A stretch of 64,000 nucleotides of DNA from an uncultured Lachnospiraceae bacterium (GTDB lineage Bacteria; Bacillota; Clostridia; Lachnospirales; Lachnospiraceae), in assembly GCA_910584965.1 (NCBI GenBank), contig CAJUDZ010000018.1, forward strand, positions 6,376 to 70,375, read 5' to 3'. A program made the position numbers and the translations under genes. The notes below the pieces were generated by a model. That model had not been told where the DNA came from. It did no database searches and saw nothing but the letters and a program-made list of their open reading frames with translations. Positions 16,205 through 26,055 of this stretch are shown piece by piece (within the stretch, counting starts at the first letter, position 1; every line of letters begins with the position of its first letter).

Positions 16205-17938
16205 ATGAAGAAAAAGTCGTTTATTAACACAATAAAGGTTCTGATAGGCATTCAGCTGCTGATGGTAATGCTGATTGTCATTTCTTTTGCTGTTCTTACT
16301 TACCAGTCGGCCATTCAGGAAATGAATACCGTTGCAGAAAATTTTCTGGATATTTATGCGACACAGATCGAAGACCGGATTATGCGGATGGACCGGAGCC
16401 TTTCCACTATTTTGAACAACAACGCGGATCTCGTCCTTTTGGAGAGCGACGAACTGGCGGAGAGAAACCGGGCTTCCGTGCGGCTTTCCCTTGCAATACA
16501 GGATATCATGAAAATCGATAACAGCGCAGAGGTGCTTGTTATCGCGGAATCCGTGTATGGCATCTGCCTGGACGCGAAACACGAAAGACTGTCCTATGAC
16601 AGGAAGAACCAGATCAGGGAGTTTGTGACGGAATATGCGGATAAAGAAGAAAAGTACAGCGGATGGAATTTTGAAGCGATCGGCGATACGGCATATCTGT
16701 ATAAAATCCTGATATGGGATAACCGGTCGGTGGCGGCCTTTGTATCTGTCGATACGCTGTTGTCCACTATCCCGGAAGCACAGCTGAATCATTACGGTTT
16801 TATTCTGACCGACGGCGCCGGCAGGGTATGGGGATTTTCGGGACATGAGGATTTCGGCGGACGGCGTTGGGACGGGCAGACGGAAATGCAGATGACGGAT
16901 CTGACTTTGCGGAATATGATGGTAAACCATGTTTCGATTAAGGACGGGAAGGTGATGCTGTATTCCTGTGAAAAAAAATCAGGCGCTTTCGGCCAGTTGC
17001 GGGTCGGTGTAGTTTTACTGCTGTGCGTCATTATTCTGCTTGGAATCTTTGACTTTGTTTTTTCCGGAATTGTCAGAAAAGACCTGATACTTCCCATGAA
17101 TCATATGCGGAAGGATATGAAGCATATAGAACAGGGAGAATACGGCCTGAAGGTTAAAGAAATGGGAGACAATCAGGAATTTTCCATGCTGGCTCAGTCA
17201 TTTAACCGGCTGATGGATGAAATTATGGATTTGAAAATACAGTTCTACGAGAAAAAACTGGAACTGAGCGACGCGGAACAAAAATATATCCGCCTGCAGA
17301 TCAGGCCGCATTTTTTCCTGAATGCGCTGACTACCATTGCAAGTCTGAGTTTTCAGGGAAAAAACAAGGACATCAATCTTTATATCAACGCATTGTCGAA
17401 AAATATCCGTTATATGTTCAGCTCCGGTCTGCACACGGTTCCCGTCAAAGAAGAGATTTACCATGTGAAAAATTATTTCGAAATGCAGGAATTAAAATAT
17501 CCGGGATGTGTTTTTTATTATATCGACATGCCGGAAGAACTGGCGGCGTGGAAAATTCCGCAGATGATGATTCATACACTGGTGGAAAATGAATATAAGT
17601 ATGCGGTGTCCGCGGACGCATCCCTGATGATACTGATCAAAATCAGTACGGAAGAGGCAGGCGGAGAAAAGATGCTGAAAATTGAAATAGAAGACGACGG
17701 CCCCGGTTATCCGTCGGAGGTACTGGCGTATATCAATCAGGATGCGGAGAAGAAGCAGGACGGAACACAGGTCGGTTTATGGAGCATAAAACGGCTGTTA
17801 GAGCTGATGTATGACAGAAAAGGATTGTTAAAGCTGGAAAATGTAGAACCTCATGGGGCATTAAACAGAATTTTTGTCCCGGAAAACGCGGTTCAGGAAA
17901 TCAACAGAGAATCTTCTTATGAAAAGGGAATTAACTGA
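16205..17938 (+). CDS. YesM-like sensor histidine kinase
   Basis: A protein of 577 residues if started at ATG 16205, which places a basic MKKKS directly before the first membrane helix (about 6-32). The frame stays open to 16085, but that stretch has no clear start signal. An extracellular sensor of about 240 residues is followed by a second helix (about 262-290) and a HAMP linker. The His_kinase region has QIRPHFFLNALTTIASLSFQ with the phosphoacceptor His, and the ATPase domain has VENEYKYAV and EDDGPGYPSEV. It is the partner of the AraC-type regulator that begins 28 bases downstream. Such pairs usually sense sugars or glycan fragments at the surface. Confidence 0.9.
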   Translation: MKKKSFINTIKVLIGIQLLMVMLIVISFAVLTYQSAIQEMNTVAENFLDIYATQIEDRIMRMDRSLSTILNNNADLVLLESDELAERNRASVRLSLAIQDIMKIDNSAEVLVIAESVYGICLDAKHERLSYDRKNQIREFVTEYADKEEKYSGWNFEAIGDTAYLYKILIWDNRSVAAFVSVDTLLSTIPEAQLNHYGFILTDGAGRVWGFSGHEDFGGRRWDGQTEMQMTDLTLRNMMVNHVSIKDGKVMLYSCEKKSGAFGQLRVGVVLLLCVIILLGIFDFVFSGIVRKDLILPMNHMRKDMKHIEQGEYGLKVKEMGDNQEFSMLAQSFNRLMDEIMDLKIQFYEKKLELSDAEQKYIRLQIRPHFFLNALTTIASLSFQGKNKDINLYINALSKNIRYMFSSGLHTVPVKEEIYHVKNYFEMQELKYPGCVFYYIDMPEELAAWKIPQMMIHTLVENEYKYAVSADASLMILIKISTEEAGGEKMLKIEIEDDGPGYPSEVLAYINQDAEKKQDGTQVGLWSIKRLLELMYDRKGLLKLENVEPHGALNRIFVPENAVQEINRESSYEKGIN

Positions 17939-17966
17939 TCGGGATACGGAAGACAGGAGGACAGGA

Positions 17967-19556
17967 ATGCGGGTTTTGATTGTAGACGACGATATTGCGA
18001 TTACGGAAGCAATAAGCGGGTCGCTTAACTGGGAGAAACTGGGTATTTCGGAAATTGAAACGGCATACAGCGCGGATCGGGCAAAGAAGATTTTAAAAGA
18101 ACTTGGCGCCGACATCATCATTTGTGATATAGAGATGCCGAAGGAGACGGGCCTTGATCTGCTGAAATGGTACAGGGAAGAAAACATGGATGGAAAATTT
18201 CTTTTTCTTACCAGCCACGAAAGCTTTTATTATGCCACGGAGGCAATCAAACTTCATGCCGAAGAATATCTGATGAAACCGTTTAAGGTGGATATGATGG
18301 AGCTGGTTTTGCAGAAACTGATCCGCAGCCTGAAACAGGAACGGGAACTCATAAGGGGCAGCGAATACGGCCGATGGGTCATCGGAAACATGCGGGAGGT
18401 GAAGCTGGCTTTCTGGTCAAACCTTCTGGCGGGGCGTATTCTCAATGAACAGGAAAACATTATACGGGAACTGCGGAAACGCAAAATTGATTTTGCGATG
18501 GAAAAGACATGCCGTCTGGTCATTTCGAGCGTAACGAATATGGAACAGGATATCAGCACATACGGCCGTTCGATGGTGCAGTTTATACTGGAAAACCTTC
18601 ATTCGGAATTACTTTGCGGCGAACCGGAAAATGACAGCGTGGTGTATTTCGAACACAAAAGTGACTGTGCCTTTGTGGCGATCTGCGAAGAACAGGCGGA
18701 GGGAGAGCTGAAAGAAAAATGCCGCCGTCTGATTAAAAAATGCGAATCGCTGCTATCTTCCACCGTTACATGCTGCATCAGCGTTCCATGCGGCGTTTCC
18801 GATTTTTATGAAGTCTATCACAGAAACCTGGATATTCTTTCCAGAAATATCGTATATTACGGAGATGTTTTTACGGAGAAAGAGGCGTTTGAATACAGCA
18901 TACAGGGAGTCCCGGTCATGCAGCTGAAGGTGATGGAGGAATACCTGGAGAAACGCGATAAAAAAGGCTTCATGGATTATCTGAAAAAGGAGCTGGAAGG
19001 AAAAGAAAAGCAGAGAGTCCTGAACGGCGAAATGCTGAAAAGCATCCAGCAGGAGGTGCAGCAGGCCGTATACGCGTATCTTGCCAGAAAAGGGATTCAG
19101 ATCTCTTTGCTGCTCGACGACAGTGTTTCCGTCAGGCTTTCGGAGAAGGCCGGACAGTCTGTGCTGGATATGATGAGATGGGAAAACTATCTGTTGGGGA
19201 GGGCCTTCGCATATGAAGAGGAGGTACAGAAATCACAGACAATTATTGAAAAGATCAATGAATATATTCATGAACATTACAAAGAAAATATCGGCAGAAA
19301 CGAGATCGGCGCCGCGTTCTTCCTGGTGCCGGAATATCTGGCCAAGATGTATAAGAAGAAAACCGGGCAGAATCTGAAAGATTATATTAACGGATACCGC
19401 CTGCAGCAGGCAAAGCGTCTGCTGAACAGTCAGGAAATGAAAGTAAGCGATGTCGCGTCGGAGGTAGGATTCGACAATTTTTCTTATTTTTCCACACTGT
19501 TTAAAAAGGAATATGATATGACGCCGAATGAATACAGAAAGAGCCGGTCCGGCTGA
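17967..19556 (+). CDS. YesN/AraC-type response regulator
   Basis: A protein of 529 residues from ATG 17967, which has AGGAGG 6 bases upstream. The receiver domain (about 1-120) has VDDD, the phosphoacceptor Asp in IIICDIEMPKETG (about 53) and Lys in YLMKPFKVD. A long helical middle region follows. Two C-terminal AraC-type helix-turn-helix motifs (about 430-525) contain YLAKMYKKKTGQNLKDYINGYRLQQAKRLL and VSDVASEVGFDNFSYFSTLFKKEYDMTPNEYR. It should activate the downstream esterase and ABC operons; a matching bipartite site precedes both. Confidence 0.93.
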   Translation: MRVLIVDDDIAITEAISGSLNWEKLGISEIETAYSADRAKKILKELGADIIICDIEMPKETGLDLLKWYREENMDGKFLFLTSHESFYYATEAIKLHAEEYLMKPFKVDMMELVLQKLIRSLKQERELIRGSEYGRWVIGNMREVKLAFWSNLLAGRILNEQENIIRELRKRKIDFAMEKTCRLVISSVTNMEQDISTYGRSMVQFILENLHSELLCGEPENDSVVYFEHKSDCAFVAICEEQAEGELKEKCRRLIKKCESLLSSTVTCCISVPCGVSDFYEVYHRNLDILSRNIVYYGDVFTEKEAFEYSIQGVPVMQLKVMEEYLEKRDKKGFMDYLKKELEGKEKQRVLNGEMLKSIQQEVQQAVYAYLARKGIQISLLLDDSVSVRLSEKAGQSVLDMMRWENYLLGRAFAYEEEVQKSQTIIEKINEYIHEHYKENIGRNEIGAAFFLVPEYLAKMYKKKTGQNLKDYINGYRLQQAKRLLNSQEMKVSDVASEVGFDNFSYFSTLFKKEYDMTPNEYRKSRSG

Positions 19557-19559
19557 GAA

Positions 19560-19622
19560 GACTTGTTTTTAAAACGGAAACTCTCGTTTTTGCAAGAGAA
19601 TCGGAACTGCGGCTGATATACT
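19560..19622 (+). promoter_or_regulatory. Probable YesN-type activator site and promoter, copy 1
   Basis: GACTTGTTTTTAAAA (19560-19574), 12 bases, TTTTTGCAAGAGAA (19587-19600), 13 bases, then TGATATACT (19614-19622) with an extended -10. The same elements with the same spacings occur at 22495-22557. The site begins four bases after the regulator gene ends. Confidence 0.75.
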
Positions 19623-19653
19623 GATATTATGAAATATGAAGGAGGATAATTAT

Positions 19654-20460
19654 ATGGCTTTGGGAACCTTTGATTTTTTTTCGGATTGCCTTCGCAGATG
19701 TGTGACGTTCCGGATTATCTTACCGAATGACGTACCGGGAATATGGACGGAAGGGAATGCTCATTTTCAGCGTCCCATGAAGACGTTAATGCTGCTTCAT
19801 GGTTACAGCGGAAGCTGTTCGGACTGGATAAACAGCAGTCAGATCGTAGATCTGGCCAATAAGTACAATCTGGCGGTGATCTGTCCGGCCGGTGAGAACG
19901 GCTTTTATCTGGACGGCAAAGAGACAGGAAGAAAATACGGTACCTATGTGGGCGAGGAATTGCTGCAATATGCAAGGAAAACCTTCGTCCTTTCGGATAA
20001 AGCAGAGGATACTTTCATAGGCGGTCTGTCCATGGGTGGATTCGGGGCAATTCATACCGGATTGCAGTTTAACCGGAATTATTCGAAAATCTTTGCGCTA
20101 TCTTCCGCACTGATTGTCCATAATGTGGAAAAAATGGAACCGGGCTGTGATGACGGCATTGCAAATTATGATTATTATAAGCTGATGTTCGGAGAACCTT
20201 CGGAACTGGCTTCAAGCGTTAATAATCCGGAAGAACTGGTGCGCAGGCTTCTGAAAGAAGGCGGCCGGATTCCCGGTATTTATATGGCCTGCGGCACGGA
20301 AGATTTTCTGCTGAACGAAAATCATATTTTCCGGGATTTCCTTCAGGAACAGGGCGTGGAACTTTCCTATCATGAGAGCTGCGGAATACATGATTTCGTA
20401 TTCTGGAATCAGTATCTGGAACCGGCGGTTGTCTGGATGTTAGGCTGCGGGGAAAACTGA
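19654..20460 (+). CDS. CE1-like esterase (esterase D / feruloyl-acetyl esterase type)
   Basis: A protein of 268 residues, alpha/beta-hydrolase fold. The nucleophile is in GGLSMGGFGA (Ser near 132), the acid is probably Asp in ACGTEDFLL, and the catalytic His is in CGIHDFVFW near residue 251. This is the layout of esterase D/CE1 enzymes, which remove acetyl or hydroxycinnamoyl groups from glycans or hydrolyse S-formylglutathione. There is no signal peptide, so it acts in the cytoplasm, presumably on imported substrate. The start at 19654 has GGAGG 8 bases upstream. It is first in a three-gene run (esterase, NIF3, hydrolase). Confidence 0.88.
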   Translation: MALGTFDFFSDCLRRCVTFRIILPNDVPGIWTEGNAHFQRPMKTLMLLHGYSGSCSDWINSSQIVDLANKYNLAVICPAGENGFYLDGKETGRKYGTYVGEELLQYARKTFVLSDKAEDTFIGGLSMGGFGAIHTGLQFNRNYSKIFALSSALIVHNVEKMEPGCDDGIANYDYYKLMFGEPSELASSVNNPEELVRRLLKEGGRIPGIYMACGTEDFLLNENHIFRDFLQEQGVELSYHESCGIHDFVFWNQYLEPAVVWMLGCGEN

Positions 20461-20511
20461 GTTTTCGTAGATTAAAATGCCGCTCGTGCGGCGGAATGAG
20501 AGGAAAGAATC

Positions 20512-21372
20512 ATGACAGTACAGGAAATCATTGACAAAATAAAGGATAAAACGGGAGTTCATCTTCCGCCGGATAAAACATGCGACCTGCTGATGACGGG
20601 CGAACCGGATATGGAAGTAAAGAAGATCGGCTGTACGTTTATGGCAACGGTGGATGTGATACGGGAAGCCGCAAAACAGGGCGTAAATTTTATCATAACG
20701 CATGAACCGACCTGGTTTAACGGGATTGACAGGACGGATTGGGTGGAAAACGATCCGGTCTATCTGGAAAAGAAGAAACTGATCGAGGAAAATCACATTG
20801 CCATCTGGAGATTTCATGATCATATGCACATCGGGCATGTGGATGAAATCTATACCGGATTCGAAAAAGAATTTGGATGGGAGTCCTGCCGCGTGGAGAT
20901 CACCGATACGGAACGGTACGGAGAAAAGGACCCGGCCCGGGCGGATTTCTGGAAACATTTCGGAGCGGTTTACCGGATTCCGAAAACGACTTTAAAAGAG
21001 CTTGGCGGATTTTTCAAGGAAAAAGCGGGAATGGACGTGATTCAGATCGTGGGAAATCCGGAGATGGAAGTGGAAAAAGTGTCGGTGCTCGTAGGCGGCG
21101 GAAGTCTGGGCCTCGGACGGGAAGAAGCGCCTATGATGCAGATGTTCCGGGAAGATATCGATGTTGCGGTCTGCGGCGATATTACGGAATGGACACTGTC
21201 CGCTTATGTACGGGACGCGGCGATGATGGGAATGAGAAAAGGCATGCTGGTGCTCGGACATGAAAGAAGCGAGGAATGGGGCATGAAATATCTGCCGGAA
21301 TGGCTGGAACCGATTTCGGAAGGGATTCCCGCCGTATTTCTGGATGCCGGGGAACCGTTCTCCTATTTGTAA
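20512..21372 (+). CDS. NIF3-like dinuclear metal protein
   Basis: A protein of 286 residues of the NIF3/YbgI family. Metal-ligand-type His/Asp residues are seen in FIITHEPTWFNG (about 62-73), RFHDHMHIGH (about 101-110) and the C-terminal VLGHERSEEWG (about 246-256). The family forms ring-shaped hexamers with two metal ions per subunit; its biochemical role is unclear, and hydrolase activity has been proposed. Its place between two esterase-type genes in a likely catabolic operon is notable. A good AGAGGA precedes the start. Confidence 0.85.
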   Translation: MTVQEIIDKIKDKTGVHLPPDKTCDLLMTGEPDMEVKKIGCTFMATVDVIREAAKQGVNFIITHEPTWFNGIDRTDWVENDPVYLEKKKLIEENHIAIWRFHDHMHIGHVDEIYTGFEKEFGWESCRVEITDTERYGEKDPARADFWKHFGAVYRIPKTTLKELGGFFKEKAGMDVIQIVGNPEMEVEKVSVLVGGGSLGLGREEAPMMQMFREDIDVAVCGDITEWTLSAYVRDAAMMGMRKGMLVLGHERSEEWGMKYLPEWLEPISEGIPAVFLDAGEPFSYL

Positions 21373-21456
21373 TATGGATTGCTTTTCCAGAAAATAAACG
21401 GAAGAGAAAGTACGTAGAAGCAGGAGAGAAAGGAAACGGAAACGAGGATACGGCCA

Positions 21457-22416
21457 ATGAAATATGAGAAAAATATAGAAGTGTTGGAACGTCTTACGGC
21501 GGAACACGCCTTTATTATTCCGATCGAAAAACACCGGAATCAGGACGGAAGCATCAATACGGAACAATTCAAGCAAAACTGGGAAGAAAAAATGGAGGCT
21601 TTTGAGCAAATAAAGCTCTGGGATAAAACGCCCGGTTTCGACGACAGGGATTCTCTGCAAAGGGAACCTTATATGGTTTTTGTACCGGCAAAGGACAGGG
21701 AAACGGCCAAAGGGACGATTCTGATCGCTCACGGAGGCGGCTTTGCCATCAGAACCGGATGCGAAGGGCCTAACGCCGCGCTCTATTTTCACAATAAGGG
21801 GTATCATACGGCGATTCTGACTTACCGGCTGATTCCCTATACCAGATTTGACGCGATCGCGGACATGCAGCGCGCGGTCCGCATTCTTCGGGCAAGGCGG
21901 GAGGAGCTAGGCATTGGGGATAAAGTAATCGTGATGGGCTTTTCCGCCGGCGGGATGCTCTGCGCTGACTGTGCCGTACATTTTGACTGCGGGAACCCGG
22001 AAAGCGAAGATCTGACGGAACGGATGTCCTGCAGGCCGGACGGCGTTGTGGTTGGATATGGCGCGATTACCGCGATTTCGTTTCCGCGGCCGTTTATGAT
22101 GCCGGAGGATTATGAAAAGGATATGTGCGGGAAAAATATGAAAGAACGCATTTATCTGGCCGCAGAGAAACATATTGACTATGACACGCCGCCCTTTTTC
22201 ATCTGGCAGACGTTGAGCGATGACGGAAGATTTGGCATGAACCTGGCGAAGGAATTACAGGATGCGAAGATTCCCTATGAACTGCATATCTTTGAAGGCG
22301 GGCCGCACGGTCTGGGCATGGCCGACGGGGAGAACGATCTGGGGATGGATGTGCCGCATATTACCCACTGGGGCGTGCTCTGTGACGAATGGATGCAGAT
22401 GCACGGGCTGAAATGA
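21457..22416 (+). CDS. Alpha/beta hydrolase (HSL-like esterase)
   Basis: A protein of 319 residues. The oxyanion motif HGGG (IAHGGGFAIRTG, about 90-101), the nucleophile GFSAGG (Ser near 159) and a C-terminal His in EGGPHGLGM mark a hormone-sensitive-lipase-like/acetyl-esterase fold. There is no signal peptide, so it is cytoplasmic. GAGG lies 9 bases before the start. It ends the first operon after the YesMN-like pair and probably removes short acyl groups from imported oligosaccharide (inference). Confidence 0.88.
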   Translation: MKYEKNIEVLERLTAEHAFIIPIEKHRNQDGSINTEQFKQNWEEKMEAFEQIKLWDKTPGFDDRDSLQREPYMVFVPAKDRETAKGTILIAHGGGFAIRTGCEGPNAALYFHNKGYHTAILTYRLIPYTRFDAIADMQRAVRILRARREELGIGDKVIVMGFSAGGMLCADCAVHFDCGNPESEDLTERMSCRPDGVVVGYGAITAISFPRPFMMPEDYEKDMCGKNMKERIYLAAEKHIDYDTPPFFIWQTLSDDGRFGMNLAKELQDAKIPYELHIFEGGPHGLGMADGENDLGMDVPHITHWGVLCDEWMQMHGLK

Positions 22417-22494
22417 ACGGCGGAAAAACGGGCATATGAGCGAAAATAACGGCAATGAATAGATTTTGGATTCTTGCGGAAATTTATAAAAAGA

Positions 22495-22557
22495 GACTTG
22501 TTTTTAAAAGAACAGGTCTTTTTTTTGTAAGAAAAGGAAAAAGGTATTTGATATGAT
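22495..22557 (+). promoter_or_regulatory. Probable YesN-type activator site and promoter, copy 2
   Basis: GACTTGTTTTTAAAA (22495-22509), 12 bases, TTTTTGTAAGAAAA (22522-22535), 13 bases, then TGATATGAT (22549-22557). Same order and spacing as at 19560-19622. The GACTTGTT/AACAGGTC part could also form a short hairpin with a T-run, so the element may double as a terminator. Confidence 0.75.
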
Positions 22558-22587
22558 GATGGTACTAAGAAAGGGAGGTAAAATCAA

Positions 22588-24108
22588 ATGAAAAAAAAGG
22601 TACTATGTGGTTTATTGACCGCGGCAATGGTAACAGGGCTGTGCGCATGCGGTTCGGGAGACGGTTCCGGCGGCGGCGCCGGCGGTGGGGCGAAAGGAAG
22701 CTACGATCAGGTGACGTATGCGTATGCAACTTTCAATAATATTCCTACGGAAGAGGATCTGGATACGGTAGAAGAGGCAATCAATGAAATAACCAGAGAA
22801 AAAATCAATGTGGAAGTTACACTGAAACCGATTTTCATCGGTGATTTTTCCAGTAATGTCAGTCTGGCTCTTCAGGCAGGAGAAAAGATTGATGTATTTG
22901 AGTCCATCGGCGATTTCAATAACTGTGTCAGCACAGGAATGGCGGCGGATATTACGGAACTGATCGATACCTGCGCACCGGAGACAAAGGAACTGATCGG
23001 GGAGGAATGGCTGCAGGCCTGTGTATCAAACGGAAAATTATATGGGATTCCTACTTATAAACCGATCGCGCTGACTCCGATGATTATTTACAGGCAGGAT
23101 ATCGCGGATGAGCTTGGAATCGATATGAGCGCCGTTAATTCTGTGGAAGATGTGACCGCGGTCTTTGAGAAGGTAAAAGAGGAAAAACCGGAGATGACGC
23201 CTCTTGCACCGGTGGAAGCCGGGAACTTGGGGCTGAACAGAACATATGGCACCGTAGATTTTCTGGCGGACGATTATAATACACCGGTTGGCGTATTGTT
23301 GGGAGACGATATGACGGTGGTTGATTTCTATTCCTCGGATATTTTCAGGGACAGATGCGAACTGGCAAGGAGTTGGTATAACAGCGGGCTTAGCATGAAG
23401 GATGCGGCAACCACTACAAGTATGGCGGCGGAATTAATGAGTTCCGGTAATTATTTTGCATACATCGCCGCATACAGTTATCCGGAAGCGGATACGGCGG
23501 CTTCTTTGCAGGCGCAGAATGGTAATTTGCCGACAGGGGCAAAAATGCTCGGCGACGCTTATATCAGCACAATTGATGTTAATGCCCTTGTATGGATGGT
23601 AGCGTCCAATTCAGACGTACCGGAAGCGGCGCTCAGATTCCTGAATCTGACCTATACGGATCCGGATGTGTGCAATCTTCTGATTTATGGTGTGAAAGAC
23701 AGGGATTATGTGCTTTCGGAAGACGGATATGCTTCTTATCCGGAAGGACAGGATGCGGCTACCGTGCCTTATACGGCACAGTTAAGCTGCGGAACATTGG
23801 GCAACTTCTTTATTATGTATCCTACGGTCGGCACGAACAAAGACTCCCTGGAATGGGAACTGGAGCAGAACCGGACGGCCGAAACCTCTCCGGCTATGGG
23901 CTTTACGTTCGATGCTTCTGCCTTAAAGACGCAGTACACGGCCGTTAAGAATGTAATCAATCAGTATCTGCCGGGTCTGATGTGCGGAAGCGTTGATCCG
24001 GAAACAGAAATTCCGAAGTTTGTATCGGCGCTGAATGATGCGGGTTATCAGGATATTCTTGCTGCGAAACAGGAGCAGTTGGATAAGTGGATTGCTGAGA
24101 ATAAGTAA
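22588..24108 (+). CDS. ABC importer substrate-binding lipoprotein (LipO/YtcQ type)
   Basis: A protein of 506 residues with a lipoprotein signal: MKKK, hydrophobic core and lipobox LCAC with Cys 21. A Gly/Ser-rich linker follows, then a large binding domain typical of the long (about 500-residue) family-1 proteins that pair with LplB and YtcP permeases. GGGAGG lies 9 bases before the start. It is the first gene of the importer operon, behind the second copy of the bipartite site. Substrates of the class are oligosaccharides; the precise one is unknown. Confidence 0.93.
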   Translation: MKKKVLCGLLTAAMVTGLCACGSGDGSGGGAGGGAKGSYDQVTYAYATFNNIPTEEDLDTVEEAINEITREKINVEVTLKPIFIGDFSSNVSLALQAGEKIDVFESIGDFNNCVSTGMAADITELIDTCAPETKELIGEEWLQACVSNGKLYGIPTYKPIALTPMIIYRQDIADELGIDMSAVNSVEDVTAVFEKVKEEKPEMTPLAPVEAGNLGLNRTYGTVDFLADDYNTPVGVLLGDDMTVVDFYSSDIFRDRCELARSWYNSGLSMKDAATTTSMAAELMSSGNYFAYIAAYSYPEADTAASLQAQNGNLPTGAKMLGDAYISTIDVNALVWMVASNSDVPEAALRFLNLTYTDPDVCNLLIYGVKDRDYVLSEDGYASYPEGQDAATVPYTAQLSCGTLGNFFIMYPTVGTNKDSLEWELEQNRTAETSPAMGFTFDASALKTQYTAVKNVINQYLPGLMCGSVDPETEIPKFVSALNDAGYQDILAAKQEQLDKWIAENK

Positions 24109-24124
24109 GAAAACATACTTTGCG

Positions 24125-24159
24125 GTATCCGGGATGGATGAAAGTCACATTCCGGATAC
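24125..24159 (+). promoter_or_regulatory. Intercistronic hairpin between binding-protein and permease genes
   Basis: GTATCCGG (24125-24132) pairs with CCGGATAC (24152-24159) and no T-run follows. In importer operons such hairpins often stabilise the binding-protein part of the mRNA (inference). Confidence 0.5.
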
Positions 24160-24201
24160 TGCAGATACAGCAGAGAATAAAAATGGGAAAGGGAAACGAA
24201 G

Positions 24202-25134
24202 ATGGCAAGACAGGTAAAAGGAAAGAAAAAGTCAGATATACATAGAACGCTTCCGTTATTACTGATTGCGCTGCCTGGAATTATCTATTTGATTATCAAT
24301 AACTATGTGCCTATGTTCGGATTGTTCCTGGCTTTTAAAGATTACAATTTCATGAAAGGTATTTTCAAAAGTGACTGGTGCGGATTCCAGAATTTTAAAT
24401 TCTTGTTTGCGACCAAAGATGCGCTGATTATGACAAGGAATACTATCCTGTATAACCTTGCTTTTATCATAATCGGAACCGCGTTTGCGATTTTTATCGC
24501 GATTCTGATGTGTGAACTGGGGAAAAGACTCCGCGTCAAGCTGTTTCAGGCATCCCTCCTGCTGCCCAATCTTCTCTCGTGGGTTGTTATCGGGTTTGTC
24601 GCTTATGCTTTCCTGAATGCGGATACAGGTTTTATCAATAAAACCGTTCTGGAAAAAATGGGTGCGGAACCGGTCGCATGGTATACCTATCAGGCGGCCT
24701 GGCCTGTCATACTGCTGCTTGTGAATCTCTGGAAAAATGCGGGTTATCAGTCCATTATCTTTATGGCAAGCATATCGGGCATCGACCAGTCATTATACGA
24801 AGCGGCGGCTCTCGACGGGGCGACCAAGATGCAGCAGATCTTCAGGATTACGCTGCCCATGCTGAAGCCGACTGTGATTACTTTGACACTGATGTCCATA
24901 GGACGTATTTTCTATTCGGATTTCGGTTTGTTCTATCAGGTTCCTCAAAATTCCGGCGCCTTATATAATGTGACACAGACGATTGATACTTATGTTTACC
25001 GCGGCCTGATGGAGTTAAATGATGTCGGCATGTCGGCGGCGGCCGGTTTCTATCAGTCTGTCGTTGGATTCATTCTGGTTCTGGCGGCCAATGCGATTGT
25101 CCGTAAACTGGATTCAGACAATGCACTGTTTTAG
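24202..25134 (+). CDS. ABC sugar permease, LplB family
   Basis: A protein of 310 residues with six membrane helices. The ABC-coupling EAA loop is EAAALDGATKMQQIFRITLP (about 196-215). It forms the membrane channel with the next gene's product. No ATPase gene is present, so a shared MsiK-type ATPase encoded elsewhere is expected, as is usual for this family. Confidence 0.93.
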   Translation: MARQVKGKKKSDIHRTLPLLLIALPGIIYLIINNYVPMFGLFLAFKDYNFMKGIFKSDWCGFQNFKFLFATKDALIMTRNTILYNLAFIIIGTAFAIFIAILMCELGKRLRVKLFQASLLLPNLLSWVVIGFVAYAFLNADTGFINKTVLEKMGAEPVAWYTYQAAWPVILLLVNLWKNAGYQSIIFMASISGIDQSLYEAAALDGATKMQQIFRITLPMLKPTVITLTLMSIGRIFYSDFGLFYQVPQNSGALYNVTQTIDTYVYRGLMELNDVGMSAAAGFYQSVVGFILVLAANAIVRKLDSDNALF

Positions 25135-25151
25135 ATGGGAGGGAAGAAAAA

Positions 25152-26036
25152 ATGATAGAAAGTAAAACTTTTAACAGGGCTGCTACCGTTATTTTGTCCG
25201 TCCTGGTCATTATTGCCCTGCTGCCCATTGTTTTGATTGTAATCGCTTCTTTTACGGATGAAACGGCGTTGTTACGGGACGGCTATTCTTTCTTTCCGGC
25301 GGCGCTCAGCACGGACGCATATTATTATATGGTGAAACAGGGCGCGGTAATCATGCGCGCTTATGGCGTTTCTTTTCTGGTGACGACGGTCGGTACGCTG
25401 GGAAGCGTCGTGCTTACGACAATGCTCGCTTATCCGATGTCCAGAAAGTCTTTTAAGTATGCCAATGTGCTTTCTTTTTTCGTATTTTTTACCATGCTGT
25501 TTAACGGCGGAATTGTGCCGTCCTACATCATGTGGACCAGATTCTTCCATATTAAGAATACGCTTTGGGCATTATTGATCCCCAACTATCTGGTAACGGC
25601 ATTCAATGTTATTCTCGTAAAGAATTTTTATGCCAACAACGTGCCGGATGCTCTGGTGGAAGCGGCACAGATTGACGGAGCGAGCGAACTGCAGATTTTC
25701 TATAAAATCATGTTCCCGCTGGCGCGCCCGGTTGTGGCGACCGTCTCCTTATTTACCGGTCTGTGTTATTGGAACGACTGGACGAACGGTTTGTACTATG
25801 TGGATAACGAAAAATATTACAGCATTCAGCTGCTGCTGATTAAGATTATGAACAATATACAGGGACTGAAAGCCAATTCCAGCGCGGCAATGTTAGGAAC
25901 CGGCGCGGTAGAACTGCCGGGAACATCTGTTCGCATGGCGATGGCATTTATCGGGATTCTGCCCATTCTGCTGATTTATCCGTTTGTGCAGAAATATCTG
26001 GTGGAAGGGGTTGTAATCGGCGCCGTGAAAGGGTAA
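25152..26036 (+). CDS. ABC sugar permease, YtcP/AraQ-like
   Basis: A protein of 294 residues with six membrane helices. The EAA loop is EAAQIDGASELQIFYKIMFP (about 173-192). GGGAGGG lies about 9 bases before the start and 17 bases separate it from the first permease, so the two are translated together as the channel of the importer. Confidence 0.93.
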   Translation: MIESKTFNRAATVILSVLVIIALLPIVLIVIASFTDETALLRDGYSFFPAALSTDAYYYMVKQGAVIMRAYGVSFLVTTVGTLGSVVLTTMLAYPMSRKSFKYANVLSFFVFFTMLFNGGIVPSYIMWTRFFHIKNTLWALLIPNYLVTAFNVILVKNFYANNVPDALVEAAQIDGASELQIFYKIMFPLARPVVATVSLFTGLCYWNDWTNGLYYVDNEKYYSIQLLLIKIMNNIQGLKANSSAAMLGTGAVELPGTSVRMAMAFIGILPILLIYPFVQKYLVEGVVIGAVKG

Positions 26037-26055
26037 CGATGAAAGGAGAATGACT

